From Paenibacillus cellulosilyticus (lineage in GTDB: Bacteria > Bacillota > Bacilli > Paenibacillales > Paenibacillaceae), in NCBI RefSeq assembly GCF_003182255.1, contig NZ_QGTQ01000008.1:1-64000 (forward strand): a stretch of 64,000 nucleotides of DNA, written 5' to 3'. The translations under genes and the position numbers were made by a program. The notes beneath the pieces were generated by a model, which worked only from the letters and a program-made list of their open reading frames with translations, was not told where the DNA came from and made no database searches. Positions 24,483 through 33,312 of the stretch are shown one piece after another (within the stretch, counting starts at the first letter, position 1; each line of letters opens with the position of its first letter).

Positions 24483-24556
24483 TTTGCCCAGGCGTACGGC
24501 ATATGAAATATGTGCTTCCTCGTGGTTACATCCACGTTTACGCCAGTCGCACATAC
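24482..24556 (-). promoter_or_regulatory. ZTP (pfl) riboswitch before the DJ-1/HAD operon
   Basis: The minus strand reads GTATGTGCGACTGGCG, P2 hairpin CGTGG...CCACG, GGAAGCACATAT, then CCGTACGCCTGGGCA. The conserved parts are the same as in the copy before purC, and the loop and stem changes between the two are mostly in P2 and in compensating positions. The conserved pseudoknot GGCG/CGCC is present. The gene it controls is a DJ-1/PfpI protein rather than a purine or folate gene. Confidence 0.83.
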
Positions 24557-24670
24557 CAAATACTTCCTGAATCATTTTTAACAGATAATTTCGAATTGTT
24601 CAACTAAAATTTATTGCGCAATATTGTCCGCAGCTCATCTAAACCATGAAAAAAAGCATCTCCACCTTTC

Positions 24671-24925
24671 TTAGGCAGCGATGCTTTCCTGTATGGTACG
24701 GCCATTTAACCGGTCCGCGATCTCGCGCAGCTCTTGCAGCATAACATCAAGCTCGGAGCGCAATTGATGGAGCTCTTCCGTGCATTGCGTTTGAAGACGG
24801 TTCATTGCGTCTTCGTTCAAATTTCCTGAACGAATCTGGTACATCAGCTTGTTCTGCATGGTCTCACTGTCGCTGATTCGGAATGCGGGCATTCTTGCTG
24901 GTTCTTGTTGCTTCGGTGTAATCAT
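24671..24925 (-). CDS. Small coiled-coil protein
   Basis: This 84-residue protein is mostly helical, with a heptad-like region (LHQLRSELDVMLQELREIADRLNG, given here in parts) at about residues 45-75. The start is preceded by GGGAGCACAATTAACG, and codon use is like its neighbours. There is no signal peptide or membrane segment. I do not recognise a family. A short A-T hairpin around 24652-24690 overlaps its end and may be the terminator. Confidence 0.5.
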   Translation of the reverse strand: MITPKQQEPARMPAFRISDSETMQNKLMYQIRSGNLNEDAMNRLQTQCTEELHQLRSELDVMLQELREIADRLNGRTIQESIAA

Positions 24926-25050
24926 CGTTAATTGTGCTCCCTTGGCTGTTTTTTTACATTATAGAAGCATAGTATTAACGACATATTTAGACAATGTTTT
25001 TGGAGTGTAAGAATTTATTCAGACGTAACCTTATTCCATAAAACTCTCAT

Positions 25051-25092
25051 TAAATAAGGAGCTCGCCAGAATTCTGGCGAGCTCCTTATTTA
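25051..25092. terminator. Perfect 42-base palindromic terminator
   Basis: A perfect inverted repeat with arms of 21 bases (TAAATAAGGAGCTCGCCAGA plus one base and complement) without a loop, AT-rich at both ends. It ends the GH5 gene on the minus strand. Confidence 0.75.
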
Positions 25093-25132
25093 ATGTTGCA
25101 AGCAGATTAGAACATTTCAATAGAATCTAGCT

Positions 25133-27364
25133 TTACGGTTCGACGCCCCATTGCAGTGCGCCGTTCATGTACCCGGTCATCTTCGTCCAATCGACGTAGC
25201 TGGAGCCGGTCGGGCTGAACGAGTAGTCGCCTGTTTGCGTATAATTGCTCCAATCCGTTCGGGAGATGCGGATCTGGATCTCGGACTCCGCACCTGGCGT
25301 CAGCGAGCCTGCAGCGCTTGCGAAGCCAATCTCGAAGTACGTGTCGGCCCCCGATTTCGGCGTTGCCATCGTAACGAATGCGCCCGTAACGTTGCTGCTG
25401 CCGACGCTCGCCCAGTCGCACCAGAACGCTTGCGTTATGTTTGCGTCAATCGTGTAATAGTAGCGAAGCTTGACCGTTGAGAGATTCAGCGCCGTCGTAC
25501 CTGTGTTGACGATCTTGATGCGTGGAGCGATCGTGTTGCTGGATGCGGCCGTATTGCCGCTGTACATTTGAATTTTGAAGCTGCCCGTAGTTGTGGTTCC
25601 CACCGGCGTTAGCGCGACGACGTTGGAGTATGTCGAGCCCGCCGTATTGGATGCAACGACGCGGTAATTGTACAGCGTACCGTTCACAGCCGTCGTATCT
25701 GTGTACGTCAAGCTGGTCAGGTTCGAAGCGAGCGCCGTATAGGCACCGCTTCCCGTCGCGCGCTCAACTTGGTACGAAGTTGCTCCTGAAGAAGCTGTCC
25801 ACGTTAGTGAAGCGCTTGCATTTCCGGAAGTGCCGGAAGCTGTAAAGGCGCCTGGCAAGGCGGCCGACGTATCAACGACCGTTACCGCCAGTACTGGATC
25901 GGTGCCTGCGCTGAAGTCGAACGTCAGGCTCGTCGTGCCAACAGCCTGCGCGGCGAGGTAGCTTTTCTTAATCGTGACCGTATTGCCCGATACAGTGTAG
26001 TCCGTTCCGGATACGAGAGCGGCAGAGCCATTCTTAATACTGCTAAGCGTGTTTCCGTTCAGTGTCATTGTAACAGCGATGTCGGCTTGATTAGCCGTCT
26101 TCTTGTCGAACGAAGCGCTCGAAGGTGTAATCGTCGAGTTGTTCGCTGCCGTAGTTCCCATCCCACTCATGATCGCATCGATAATGCCTTGCTGAGTGAC
26201 CGCATAGGTTGACCTATTGAACAATCCGAAGCCATGTTGTCCGTTATATCCGTTATCCCAATATACGGGTACAGAGCTGTATTTCTTAGCTGTTGCGGCT
26301 ATTGCTTTGGCGAACGCAGCGCGGTACGTATTATTCGTCGAATCATAGGCGGTTTTATCGATGGAACCGAATTCGCCGATGACGGCAGGATACCCTTGCG
26401 TGACGAAATTATCGTAAACGGACTTCAGCTGCGATTCCAAATAATCTTCCTGTCCCCAGGTTGATTTTTTGGATGAGTTGGTCGCCGTTGCACCCCATTG
26501 GGTAATGGTGCCCGATTCCTCTCCGGCGAAGTCCCAAGGCGAATAATAATGAACCGAGAGCATGATTCTCTTCTCTGTGCTCGGAATCGTAGAAGAACGA
26601 TATTGATCCGTTGGCATCGCGAATCCGTAATTGCCGACCGTATAATCGATGTTCGTATTCCAGCCTGGAATGAGAAGCCACCTTGCGCTATTGTTGCCGC
26701 CGGTTTGTCTAACGGTATCCACGAAAATCTGATTATAGGCATTGAGATTAGCATAGTAACTGGTGTTAGGCGTACCGTAAGTGCCGTCGAATTCTTCGTT
26801 CATCGATTCGAAAATCAAACGCTCGTCATAGTTAACGAACGTATTCGCGATCTGCTGCCACACCTTTTGATATTTGGCTTTAATCGTCGATTGATCGCTT
26901 GAATTGACTAATAGCCAAGAGCCAGTGACCGAATTGTAACCGTCTCCATGAATGTTGATGATGACAGTCAATCCCTCGTTGTAGGCATAGTCGACGACTG
27001 TCTTTACTCTGTTCATCCACGTGGAGTCAATCGTATAATTCGGTGCGCTTCCGATCAAATTCAAATACGAAACCGGGATACGGATCGTTTTGAATCCTGC
27101 TGCCTTTACCGATTGGATGAGTGCTTGCGTAATAATTGGATTACCCCATGCCGTTTCGCTTGGCGTGCCGTTGCTGTTCGCTTCGAGCTGGTTTCCGAGA
27201 TTCCAGCCAGCCCCCATTTGAGCTACGATCTGCGAAGCGTTCAATTGAATGAAATCGTCCGTAAGCGCGGCCGACGCTGTCGAACTCCAACCGGAAATGG
27301 CGGTTGTAATCGCTACAACCGCTGCTAACAAATAAGTCCTGAGAGATTTTGCTTTAAACGCCAT
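25133..27364 (-). CDS. Secreted GH5 endoglucanase with X2, FN3 and CBM3 modules
   Basis: A 743-residue secreted cellulase. Signal peptide (1-32); GH5 domain (about 36-400) with GAGWNLGNQLEA, acid/base in FESMNEEFDG (about 190) and nucleophile in VIGEFGSID (about 332); an X2 (Ig-like) module (about 410-498) with SFDKKTANQADIAVTMTLNGN; a fibronectin type III module (about 500-590); and a C-terminal CBM3 (about 595-743) with FKIQMYSGNTAASSNTIAPR and SDYSNYTQ-like patterns. It degrades cellulose outside the cell. GGAGG lies before the ATG. It shares module types with the xylanase, but not module order, so they were probably assembled independently. Confidence 0.92.
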   Translation of the reverse strand: MAFKAKSLRTYLLAAVVAITTAISGWSSTASAALTDDFIQLNASQIVAQMGAGWNLGNQLEANSNGTPSETAWGNPIITQALIQSVKAAGFKTIRIPVSYLNLIGSAPNYTIDSTWMNRVKTVVDYAYNEGLTVIINIHGDGYNSVTGSWLLVNSSDQSTIKAKYQKVWQQIANTFVNYDERLIFESMNEEFDGTYGTPNTSYYANLNAYNQIFVDTVRQTGGNNSARWLLIPGWNTNIDYTVGNYGFAMPTDQYRSSTIPSTEKRIMLSVHYYSPWDFAGEESGTITQWGATATNSSKKSTWGQEDYLESQLKSVYDNFVTQGYPAVIGEFGSIDKTAYDSTNNTYRAAFAKAIAATAKKYSSVPVYWDNGYNGQHGFGLFNRSTYAVTQQGIIDAIMSGMGTTAANNSTITPSSASFDKKTANQADIAVTMTLNGNTLSSIKNGSAALVSGTDYTVSGNTVTIKKSYLAAQAVGTTSLTFDFSAGTDPVLAVTVVDTSAALPGAFTASGTSGNASASLTWTASSGATSYQVERATGSGAYTALASNLTSLTYTDTTAVNGTLYNYRVVASNTAGSTYSNVVALTPVGTTTTGSFKIQMYSGNTAASSNTIAPRIKIVNTGTTALNLSTVKLRYYYTIDANITQAFWCDWASVGSSNVTGAFVTMATPKSGADTYFEIGFASAAGSLTPGAESEIQIRISRTDWSNYTQTGDYSFSPTGSSYVDWTKMTGYMNGALQWGVEP

Positions 27365-27605
27365 AACATTTAACCTCCGCTTCTTCTTATTAATCTGAAT
27401 GAAACGATATCAATGAGACCCGACTCTATTATTCCCCCTTTCCTCTTACCATTGGATTTGCCTTAATGGAGTATGGATAGCTGCAGTATGTTTGAACATT
27501 AAATACCACATCACCCACGGTCGCCCATATCAAATCATACAACCAACATATGGAAGATTACAAGAATCCAATCTAAAAATCCGAGAGTGTATTCAAATGA
27601 AATGG

Positions 27606-27648
27606 AAAAAGACGTAGCTGCCGTCTAGATCGGGAGCTACGTCTTTTT
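27606..27648. terminator. Hairpin terminator
   Basis: AAAAAGACGTAGCT and its complement with a 15-base loop, placed right after the YjfB gene on the minus strand. Confidence 0.65.
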
Positions 27649-27649
27649 T

Positions 27650-27832
27650 CTATACCGAAATATCCAGATTGCCGCCCAGATAGGGATGAGGAGCCGGAAC
27701 CGACTTTAACATTTCCGTCAATTGCTGTCCTTGCTGCTCGGCCATATCCTTCGACATAGACATGACTTGTAAGCTCGCCTGCTGCGCGACAGAACTCTGG
27801 CTCATTGCCATTGATAATGCTGCAATATCCAT
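27650..27832 (-). CDS. yjfB: YjfB family putative motility protein
   Basis: A 60-residue protein with the YjfB pattern: start MDIAALSMAMSQSSV, a helical centre (VMSMSKDMAEQQGQQLTEML) and the conserved ending APHPYLGGNLDISV. The family is small and widespread in Bacillales, sometimes linked to motility; the function is not settled. GAGGAG before the ATG supports the start. In the gap upstream (27833-28107) a short frame on the minus strand (27974-28054) resembles the end of a larger protein but is too short to call. Confidence 0.78.
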   Translation of the reverse strand: MDIAALSMAMSQSSVAQQASLQVMSMSKDMAEQQGQQLTEMLKSVPAPHPYLGGNLDISV

Positions 27833-28107
27833 AACCTGTACTCCTCTCGTGATCGAATTAACGTCATACCTAACTTATATCGGACAGATAGGAGGAAATA
27901 TGTAACGAGTCAACCTGTCTAGTATAACATTAAGCTCCGATCGCAATAGATAGAGCTCTCTTCGGTGTACGGTTTACAGCAGCAGCCCATTCTCCAGGTT
28001 ACGTAACGCTTCATCCAATAAGACAGCAAAATCGGTATTGGGATGTTCCCTCATGTTAAAATCATGCTAAGTCACTCCTTAGAGATATTCTAGTTTGAGA
28101 GAACGCA

Positions 28108-29928
28108 TCAAGTCCCTGTTTGCGCTGTCTCATGGATTCGGTACCGTTCCGCTTGCAAATTGAACATATACGCATACTTTCCGTTTAGATCCATTAACTC
28201 CTTGTGGCTGCCCTGCTCGATGATCCGCCCCTCCTCGATCATGTAGATCATATCAGCCATGCGCGTGGTGGACAGCCGGTGGGAGATGAAGACCACAGTC
28301 TTGTTGCTGGCTTCCTTCAGGATAGCTTCGTTCATGTTGTACTCACTGATAGGGTCCAGAGCACTGGAGGGTTCGTCCAGCACGATGATTGGACAATTCT
28401 TGTACAACACCCGAGCGATCGCCACCTTCTGCGCCTCGCCGCCGGACAACAGCGTTCCCTGGTCGTCAAACTCCTTAGTGATGGTAGTATCGATTCCCCT
28501 CGCCATGCTGGCTAGCTTCTCGCCAAAGCCGCTGTTCTCCAGTGCTCGGATGATCTCCTCCCGCTGAGGAGTCGGCATACCCATGGAAACGTTGTCCGCT
28601 AGAGAGGTAGCGAATAGCTCGTAGTCCTGGAAGGTAGCGCCGAACAGGTCGCGGTAAGCCATTAGATCATACTGCTTGATATTGACGCCGTTGTAGAGAA
28701 TCTCTCCCTGGTTAACATCGTAGAGGCGCATCAGCAGCTTGGTCAGGGTGGTTTTGCCCGCGCCATTGTAACCAACGATGGCCACGCTCTTGTTCGGCTC
28801 GAGTGTAAAGCTGATGTTCTTCAGTAAGGGCTCTCCCGTACCGGGGTAGGTGAAACTTACGTTCTTAAATTCCAGCGGCGCTATATACGATGGCAGCGGT
28901 TGCTGCTCCGATGCCGGGGCGCTCTGGGCAGCCAGTTCCGACTGATAAGCTAGGAATGAGCGAATCTTCTCGATATACAGACTATTCTGCTGAAGCTGTG
29001 GAATCGTGCGAGACAAGGTTAACAGCCCTCCGCTCACCCGCCGAGTGGCATTCACGAGCGACACCGCCGAGCCGTAGCTTAAGACTGCCTCCACCATGAT
29101 TTTCCGCATGATATACAAAATGTACAAACCATTTACTACAAAGGTACTAAATAAGAAGTCTGCTGCGAACTCCTGGGCAACCATAGGCTTGGTGCGGCTG
29201 TCGATCTCACGATTGATCTGTACGTTCGTTTCCCCGTACAAACGGTGGAGCCGGCCGGCGATTGGATTGAGTCGCAGCTCCTTCGCATAATCCGCCAGGT
29301 AGAACACTCGGCTTACATAGTCGCGTTTTCGCTGTAGGGGCTTCATGGCCAGATCCAGCTCAAACGTCTTCTTGTTCCGTCGCAGGTTGAAGAACATGGA
29401 ACCTGCTAGGGACAGCATAACAAAGAAAATCCCTTCCCAGTTGAGTGCGATCAAGAACGCGCCAGAAAGGATAACCTGTGTAACGGTACCTAACAACACT
29501 CTAATGGTATCTAAGGCGGCAGCGGTTCGCTTGTCCGATTCGCTGATCGCCCACACAAAGTCATTATAAAATGCCGGGTTATCGTAACAAGCCAAGTCCA
29601 TACGGGAGGCAATATCATAAATTTCCTTCTGCAGCCGCTTGTTCACTGCCACTTTACCGCGAGGCATAATGACATTGTAATGAATGGTATTAACGAGCAG
29701 CCACAGGGAGGCGACACTAAACACGAATAGCGTATACCAGAGGACAACGCTAAACGGCTTATTGTACTGGATGGCATCAATCATAAATTTGGGCATATAT
29801 ACGAATTCAAAAAATTGGACGGCTGCATGAGCCGCCATTAGCAGGCAGGTCATAAGCGTGTACAGAGGGGCTGCCCGGAAGGAGTAACGCACAATGAACC
29901 AATTATTGCTTAAGATCTGTTTATTCAC
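28108..29928 (-). CDS. ABC exporter half-transporter, partner B
   Basis: A 606-residue fused permease and ATPase. Six membrane segments occur in about the first 300 residues; the ATPase has Walker A GYNGAGKTT, signature LSGGEAQ, Walker B IIVLDEPSSALDP and H-loop FISHR. The start is the GTG at 29928, which overlaps the stop of the partner gene by four bases (GTGA), with GGGAGG six bases upstream; 29943 is inside that binding site. The overlap suggests coupled translation and 1:1 assembly with the partner 29925-31790. Substrate unknown. Confidence 0.88.
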   Translation of the reverse strand: MNKQILSNNWFIVRYSFRAAPLYTLMTCLLMAAHAAVQFFEFVYMPKFMIDAIQYNKPFSVVLWYTLFVFSVASLWLLVNTIHYNVIMPRGKVAVNKRLQKEIYDIASRMDLACYDNPAFYNDFVWAISESDKRTAAALDTIRVLLGTVTQVILSGAFLIALNWEGIFFVMLSLAGSMFFNLRRNKKTFELDLAMKPLQRKRDYVSRVFYLADYAKELRLNPIAGRLHRLYGETNVQINREIDSRTKPMVAQEFAADFLFSTFVVNGLYILYIMRKIMVEAVLSYGSAVSLVNATRRVSGGLLTLSRTIPQLQQNSLYIEKIRSFLAYQSELAAQSAPASEQQPLPSYIAPLEFKNVSFTYPGTGEPLLKNISFTLEPNKSVAIVGYNGAGKTTLTKLLMRLYDVNQGEILYNGVNIKQYDLMAYRDLFGATFQDYELFATSLADNVSMGMPTPQREEIIRALENSGFGEKLASMARGIDTTITKEFDDQGTLLSGGEAQKVAIARVLYKNCPIIVLDEPSSALDPISEYNMNEAILKEASNKTVVFISHRLSTTRMADMIYMIEEGRIIEQGSHKELMDLNGKYAYMFNLQAERYRIHETAQTGT

Positions 29929-31790
29929 GCGTTTACCTCCCACTTCGCCACCGTGCTCGACTCATCTAGGTCTCTGTACTTCTCAGCTTGTTTGGTATAC
30001 ATCGTTCGATAGAGTCCGTTCAACCCCATCAATTCCTCATGAGAGCCCCTTTCCACCACCGAACCGTTATCCAAAACATAGATCGTATCCGCCATAATGG
30101 CCGCCGAGAGCCGATGAGAGATCAGAAACACGATTTTGTTGGCGTCATGCTCATAGGTTCTAGCGAGCGCCTCGAAAATCTCATGCTCGGCCACTGGATC
30201 CAATGCACTGGACGGTTCATCCAGAATTAAAGTTGGAGCATCCTTAACTAACGCCCGTGCGATTGCCAGCTTCTGCACTTGACCCTTGGACAACACCACC
30301 CCTTCACTGTCAAATTCGCGGGTTAGCGTTGAATCGGTACCGTGTGGCAGATTAGCCAGCTTATCATAGATCCCACTTGTCTTCATGGCGCTGATGCTCT
30401 TCTCTCGCAACTTATCGCTCATCTCCTCGACCATTGCCACATTCTCAACTGCCGACAAGGAGAACACCTGGAAATCCTGGAAGACGACACCGAACAGCCG
30501 TCGTACACGCTGGACACTGTATTCTCGGATGTTCCGGCCATTGAGCAAAATCTCCCCTTCCGTGGCGTCGTATAAGCGCAGCAGCAGCTTGATGATGGTG
30601 GTCTTGCCTGCACCGTTGTGGCCTACAAGCGCTACTTTTCTTCCTTGTTGCAGTGTGAAGCTCACATTCTGCAGCACCGGCTCAGAACCCTCATAGGCAA
30701 AGCTAACATGCCGAAACTCGATACTGTCAAGCGATGTGATGTCCCTGCCTGGCTGGTCCTCAGCAATTTGTGGCTTATAGGCGAGAAAGCCGCGCAGATT
30801 GGCAATGTAAAGGCCGTTCTCCGCCACTTTGACAAAGCCGTCCATCATGTAGGTTAGCAAGTTGGAGGCAACCACAATGGCGTTAGCGAGCATGGCTGCG
30901 TCGGCGATACTCAGATCCCGCTCGATGATCGCCCGCCAAGCTACGTAGAGCCACACGCCTTCAAAAACTAATGGGTAAATGAGCACAACCTTAATAAACT
31001 GCAGCAGGATTGAGCGGCGCATATACTTCTTCACATTGGCCAAGATCCCGGCGGCTCCATCGTCATATAGGTTTTTGACAACGTCAAAGATGCGTGAAAG
31101 ACGGATCTCCTTGGCGTACTTCTGAAGAAAGACCACACGGTTCACGTAGCCCAGCTTGCGATTGTGAGGCACGTCGTCCTGGCTGTGTTGGAAGCTGATC
31201 TTATTGGTCTTGGTTCCTATGATGAAATTGGCTACCACTGGAAAGAAGGTGAACAACGCAACAAACGGGTCTATTTGCGCCATGGTGACCATAACAAAAA
31301 TGGCAGCGCCGATGTTCGTAATTAAGCCTGCCATATCGTCTAGAATTCGGACGGCGCGGACATTGGCCTCGGAAGCGGCGCGGGTGTACTGGTCGTAAAA
31401 CTGCGGATACTCATAACAGCCAACATCCACCGTACTAGCCTTCTTGAACAGTTTCATGCTGATGGCATGATACAGCTTCTGCTCGGTGAAGCGGGCATAG
31501 CGCTGATTGTACCAACTGGAGAACAGGGTAAGCAGGCCGAAAACCGCCATGGATCCCATTACGAATACGACTACGGAGCTGTAGCTTCGGTGGTTTTCCA
31601 GCGCATCTAAGAGAAAACGCACGAAGATAATGCTGAAGAACACCCAGCTGAAATAGTCAGCAAAGGCATCCAGCAGCTTGGCGAAGACGCGCCCAGGCGT
31701 GATGGAATAAATAATCCGCAGCATGTAAGTATTGTTGCGGATTATGACCCAGAGCGAGGAATCTTTGGACTTGCTTGTTTTATTTGACAT
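29925..31790 (-). CDS. ABC exporter half-transporter, partner A
   Basis: A 621-residue fused permease and ATPase with a similar layout. Walker A is GHNGAGKTT, the signature is LSKGQVQ rather than the usual LSGGQ, Walker B is TLILDEPSSALDP and the H-loop is ISHR. The Lys in the signature may weaken the ATP site it helps to form, as seen in asymmetric heterodimeric exporters (inference). The start at 31790 is supported by AAGGAGGTCTTC. The operon encodes only the two halves. No peptide precursor was found near, so a lipid, peptide or drug export role remains open. Confidence 0.88.
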   Translation of the reverse strand: MSNKTSKSKDSSLWVIIRNNTYMLRIIYSITPGRVFAKLLDAFADYFSWVFFSIIFVRFLLDALENHRSYSSVVVFVMGSMAVFGLLTLFSSWYNQRYARFTEQKLYHAISMKLFKKASTVDVGCYEYPQFYDQYTRAASEANVRAVRILDDMAGLITNIGAAIFVMVTMAQIDPFVALFTFFPVVANFIIGTKTNKISFQHSQDDVPHNRKLGYVNRVVFLQKYAKEIRLSRIFDVVKNLYDDGAAGILANVKKYMRRSILLQFIKVVLIYPLVFEGVWLYVAWRAIIERDLSIADAAMLANAIVVASNLLTYMMDGFVKVAENGLYIANLRGFLAYKPQIAEDQPGRDITSLDSIEFRHVSFAYEGSEPVLQNVSFTLQQGRKVALVGHNGAGKTTIIKLLLRLYDATEGEILLNGRNIREYSVQRVRRLFGVVFQDFQVFSLSAVENVAMVEEMSDKLREKSISAMKTSGIYDKLANLPHGTDSTLTREFDSEGVVLSKGQVQKLAIARALVKDAPTLILDEPSSALDPVAEHEIFEALARTYEHDANKIVFLISHRLSAAIMADTIYVLDNGSVVERGSHEELMGLNGLYRTMYTKQAEKYRDLDESSTVAKWEVNA

Positions 31791-32010
31791 GAAGACCTCC
31801 TTAACAAGTAATTGCCTCTTGAACACTCACGGTAGACAAACCACATCAGCAACAATAATTCGGTAAAAGGAAGATAATCCCTTTATTTCGTTGGCGAATT
31901 CTGTTGAATTTTAGAGGTAACTGAGAAATATGTCATCCGATAACGTAAAAAACCGCAATTTATGCGTCCCATTATTTGTCACATTGCTTGTTCTACTTAT
32001 CTTTAAAAAC

Positions 32011-32047
32011 AAACAGCCGGATGAGGGTTTCCCCTCCCCGGCTGTTT
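32011..32047 (-). terminator. Hairpin terminator of the OsmC gene
   Basis: AAACAGCCGG and CCGGCTGTTT arms, with an inner GAGGG/CCCTC pairing. It lies just after the OsmC stop codon. Confidence 0.65.
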
Positions 32048-32053
32048 GAGCTA

Positions 32054-32575
32054 TTAAATGCAGCAGCTTCCGTCCTCCAGCTGGCACGCTTGTTGGTTCT
32101 CTTTTGCTTCGACGGTGGCTGTTGTAGCAGCAATTTCTGTAAGGGCGACGCCATCCGCGTCTGGAGGAACAGGGATCGCGTCTTCGCTATGCTGCAGAAG
32201 CTTCACGTCGATGTGTGGGCCAACCGTATTCAGCATTTTACAAGTCTCCCGAGTTTCTTGAAGCAGCTTCACACGCGCCTCGGTGTCCACTTCGGTGGCA
32301 AAGGTTAGCGTAAACACAACACTAACAATTTGCCCTTCGTTATTAACTGCCTCTTCGGCGGTTACTCGCGTTACCGCTTGCGGATAACCGTAACCGCGTG
32401 CGCGGTGATTAAGCGAACCACCGACACACCCGGACAGTGCGATAAGCCATAACTCGACAGCTCGGAACCCTGCATCTTCCCCGCCTTGATCAATCCCGCG
32501 ATCTAACACTACGCTATGCGTCTTCGCGACAGCCAATTGCTTGGAGTCAGATAATATAGTCAACTTGCTCTTCAT
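32054..32575 (-). CDS. OsmC-family peroxidase-like protein with Cys-rich tail
   Basis: A 173-residue OsmC-fold protein. The first redox Cys is in ELWLIALSGCVGGSL (about 50) and the second in ETCKMLNTVGPHIDV (about 113), the order expected for thiol peroxidases that reduce organic hydroperoxides. There is an unusual C-terminal tail ending CQLEDGSCCI, about 45 residues past the fold, not typical of OsmC. AAGGAGGACGACAA precedes the ATG. Its job is probably defence against hydroperoxides. Confidence 0.72.
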   Translation of the reverse strand: MKSKLTILSDSKQLAVAKTHSVVLDRGIDQGGEDAGFRAVELWLIALSGCVGGSLNHRARGYGYPQAVTRVTAEEAVNNEGQIVSVVFTLTFATEVDTEARVKLLQETRETCKMLNTVGPHIDVKLLQHSEDAIPVPPDADGVALTEIAATTATVEAKENQQACQLEDGSCCI

Positions 32576-32627
32576 TTGTCGTCCTCCTTTAAGTGCTTAT
32601 TTAGTTGCGCTCCCTCTACAACAAAAA

Positions 32628-32665
32628 AAGGCAAAACACAGGGTGCAACACCCGCGTTTTGCCTT
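32628..32665 (-). terminator. Hairpin terminator of the VOC gene
   Basis: AAGGCAAAAC..GGGTG pairs with CACCC..GTTTTGCCTT, followed on the minus strand by T residues. It ends the gene 32702-33163. Confidence 0.7.
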
Positions 32666-32701
32666 CGGTTATCCGATCGACTTTCAATATTAGTAGATCT
32701 A

Positions 32702-33163
32702 TTAGGGCTGCCATATTTCCCATACGTTTCCGTCAGGATCGGCGAATGTTACATTGGGACCGCAAGTTACCCGCTCACCGAGAATGTTTACTCCGTTTTC
32801 CTTAAAACGTTCGAAAAGTTCTTGGATATGAGGTGTGACGAAACAACCCACTGCATGAGGTTTTCCTCCGTCCAGTGTCCATGAGAATCCTAACCGACCG
32901 CCTTTTTCTCCCGACTCGTGTAGAAATAACGCAGGCACTGTTCCTGTGGCTGGGTCAGCAGTGCTTCCGTCCGCTTCGAAAAACCTCATGATCGCCATGC
33001 CCATTCCAGGTTCAACAGGATGAATGTTTGTTGGTTGGCATCCTAAATTTTTCTCATACCATTTCACGGACTCGTAGACATTACTTACAGGGACGTATAG
33101 ACATGTTACCCCTGTAATGTCACGCACTCTTTTCTCTACCATAGTTTCGTCATTTTGCGGCAT
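32702..33163 (-). CDS. VOC (glyoxalase-fold) family protein
   Basis: A 153-residue VOC protein. VTCLYVPVSNVYESVKWYEKNLG opens the fold (about 18-40), and VTFADPDGNVWEIWQP closes it with the C-terminal metal-ligand Glu in WE. The start at 33163 is chosen because AAGGAGG lies eight bases upstream; a longer frame to 33301 lacks a binding site. Family members are lyases, dioxygenases or drug-binding proteins. It follows peptide deformylase and the XRE regulator on the same strand without a terminator, so they may share a transcript. Confidence 0.8.
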   Translation of the reverse strand: MPQNDETMVEKRVRDITGVTCLYVPVSNVYESVKWYEKNLGCQPTNIHPVEPGMGMAIMRFFEADGSTADPATGTVPALFLHESGEKGGRLGFSWTLDGGKPHAVGCFVTPHIQELFERFKENGVNILGERVTCGPNVTFADPDGNVWEIWQP

Positions 33164-33312
33164 ACCCATTACCTCCTTCATAAATGTTAAAATAACCATA
33201 ATTATCTTCTGTTTCCAAATACCATTTCCCTGCTGCTGTAAAATAATATTGTCGTACAAATCGTCCTTTAGTCCGTTTTCATCCGTTCCGTAATTGCACA
33301 TTTTTAGTTCAA

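Noticed and set aside
27974-28054. 26-codon minus-strand frame (REHPNTDFAVLLDEALRN)
   Set aside because: It resembles the end of a regulator-like protein but is too short, and no upstream part is present; not enough to call a pseudogene.
28108-31790. ABC exporter as part of a lantibiotic or lasso-peptide cluster
   Set aside because: No precursor peptide, cyclase or modification gene was found in the surrounding 5 kb.
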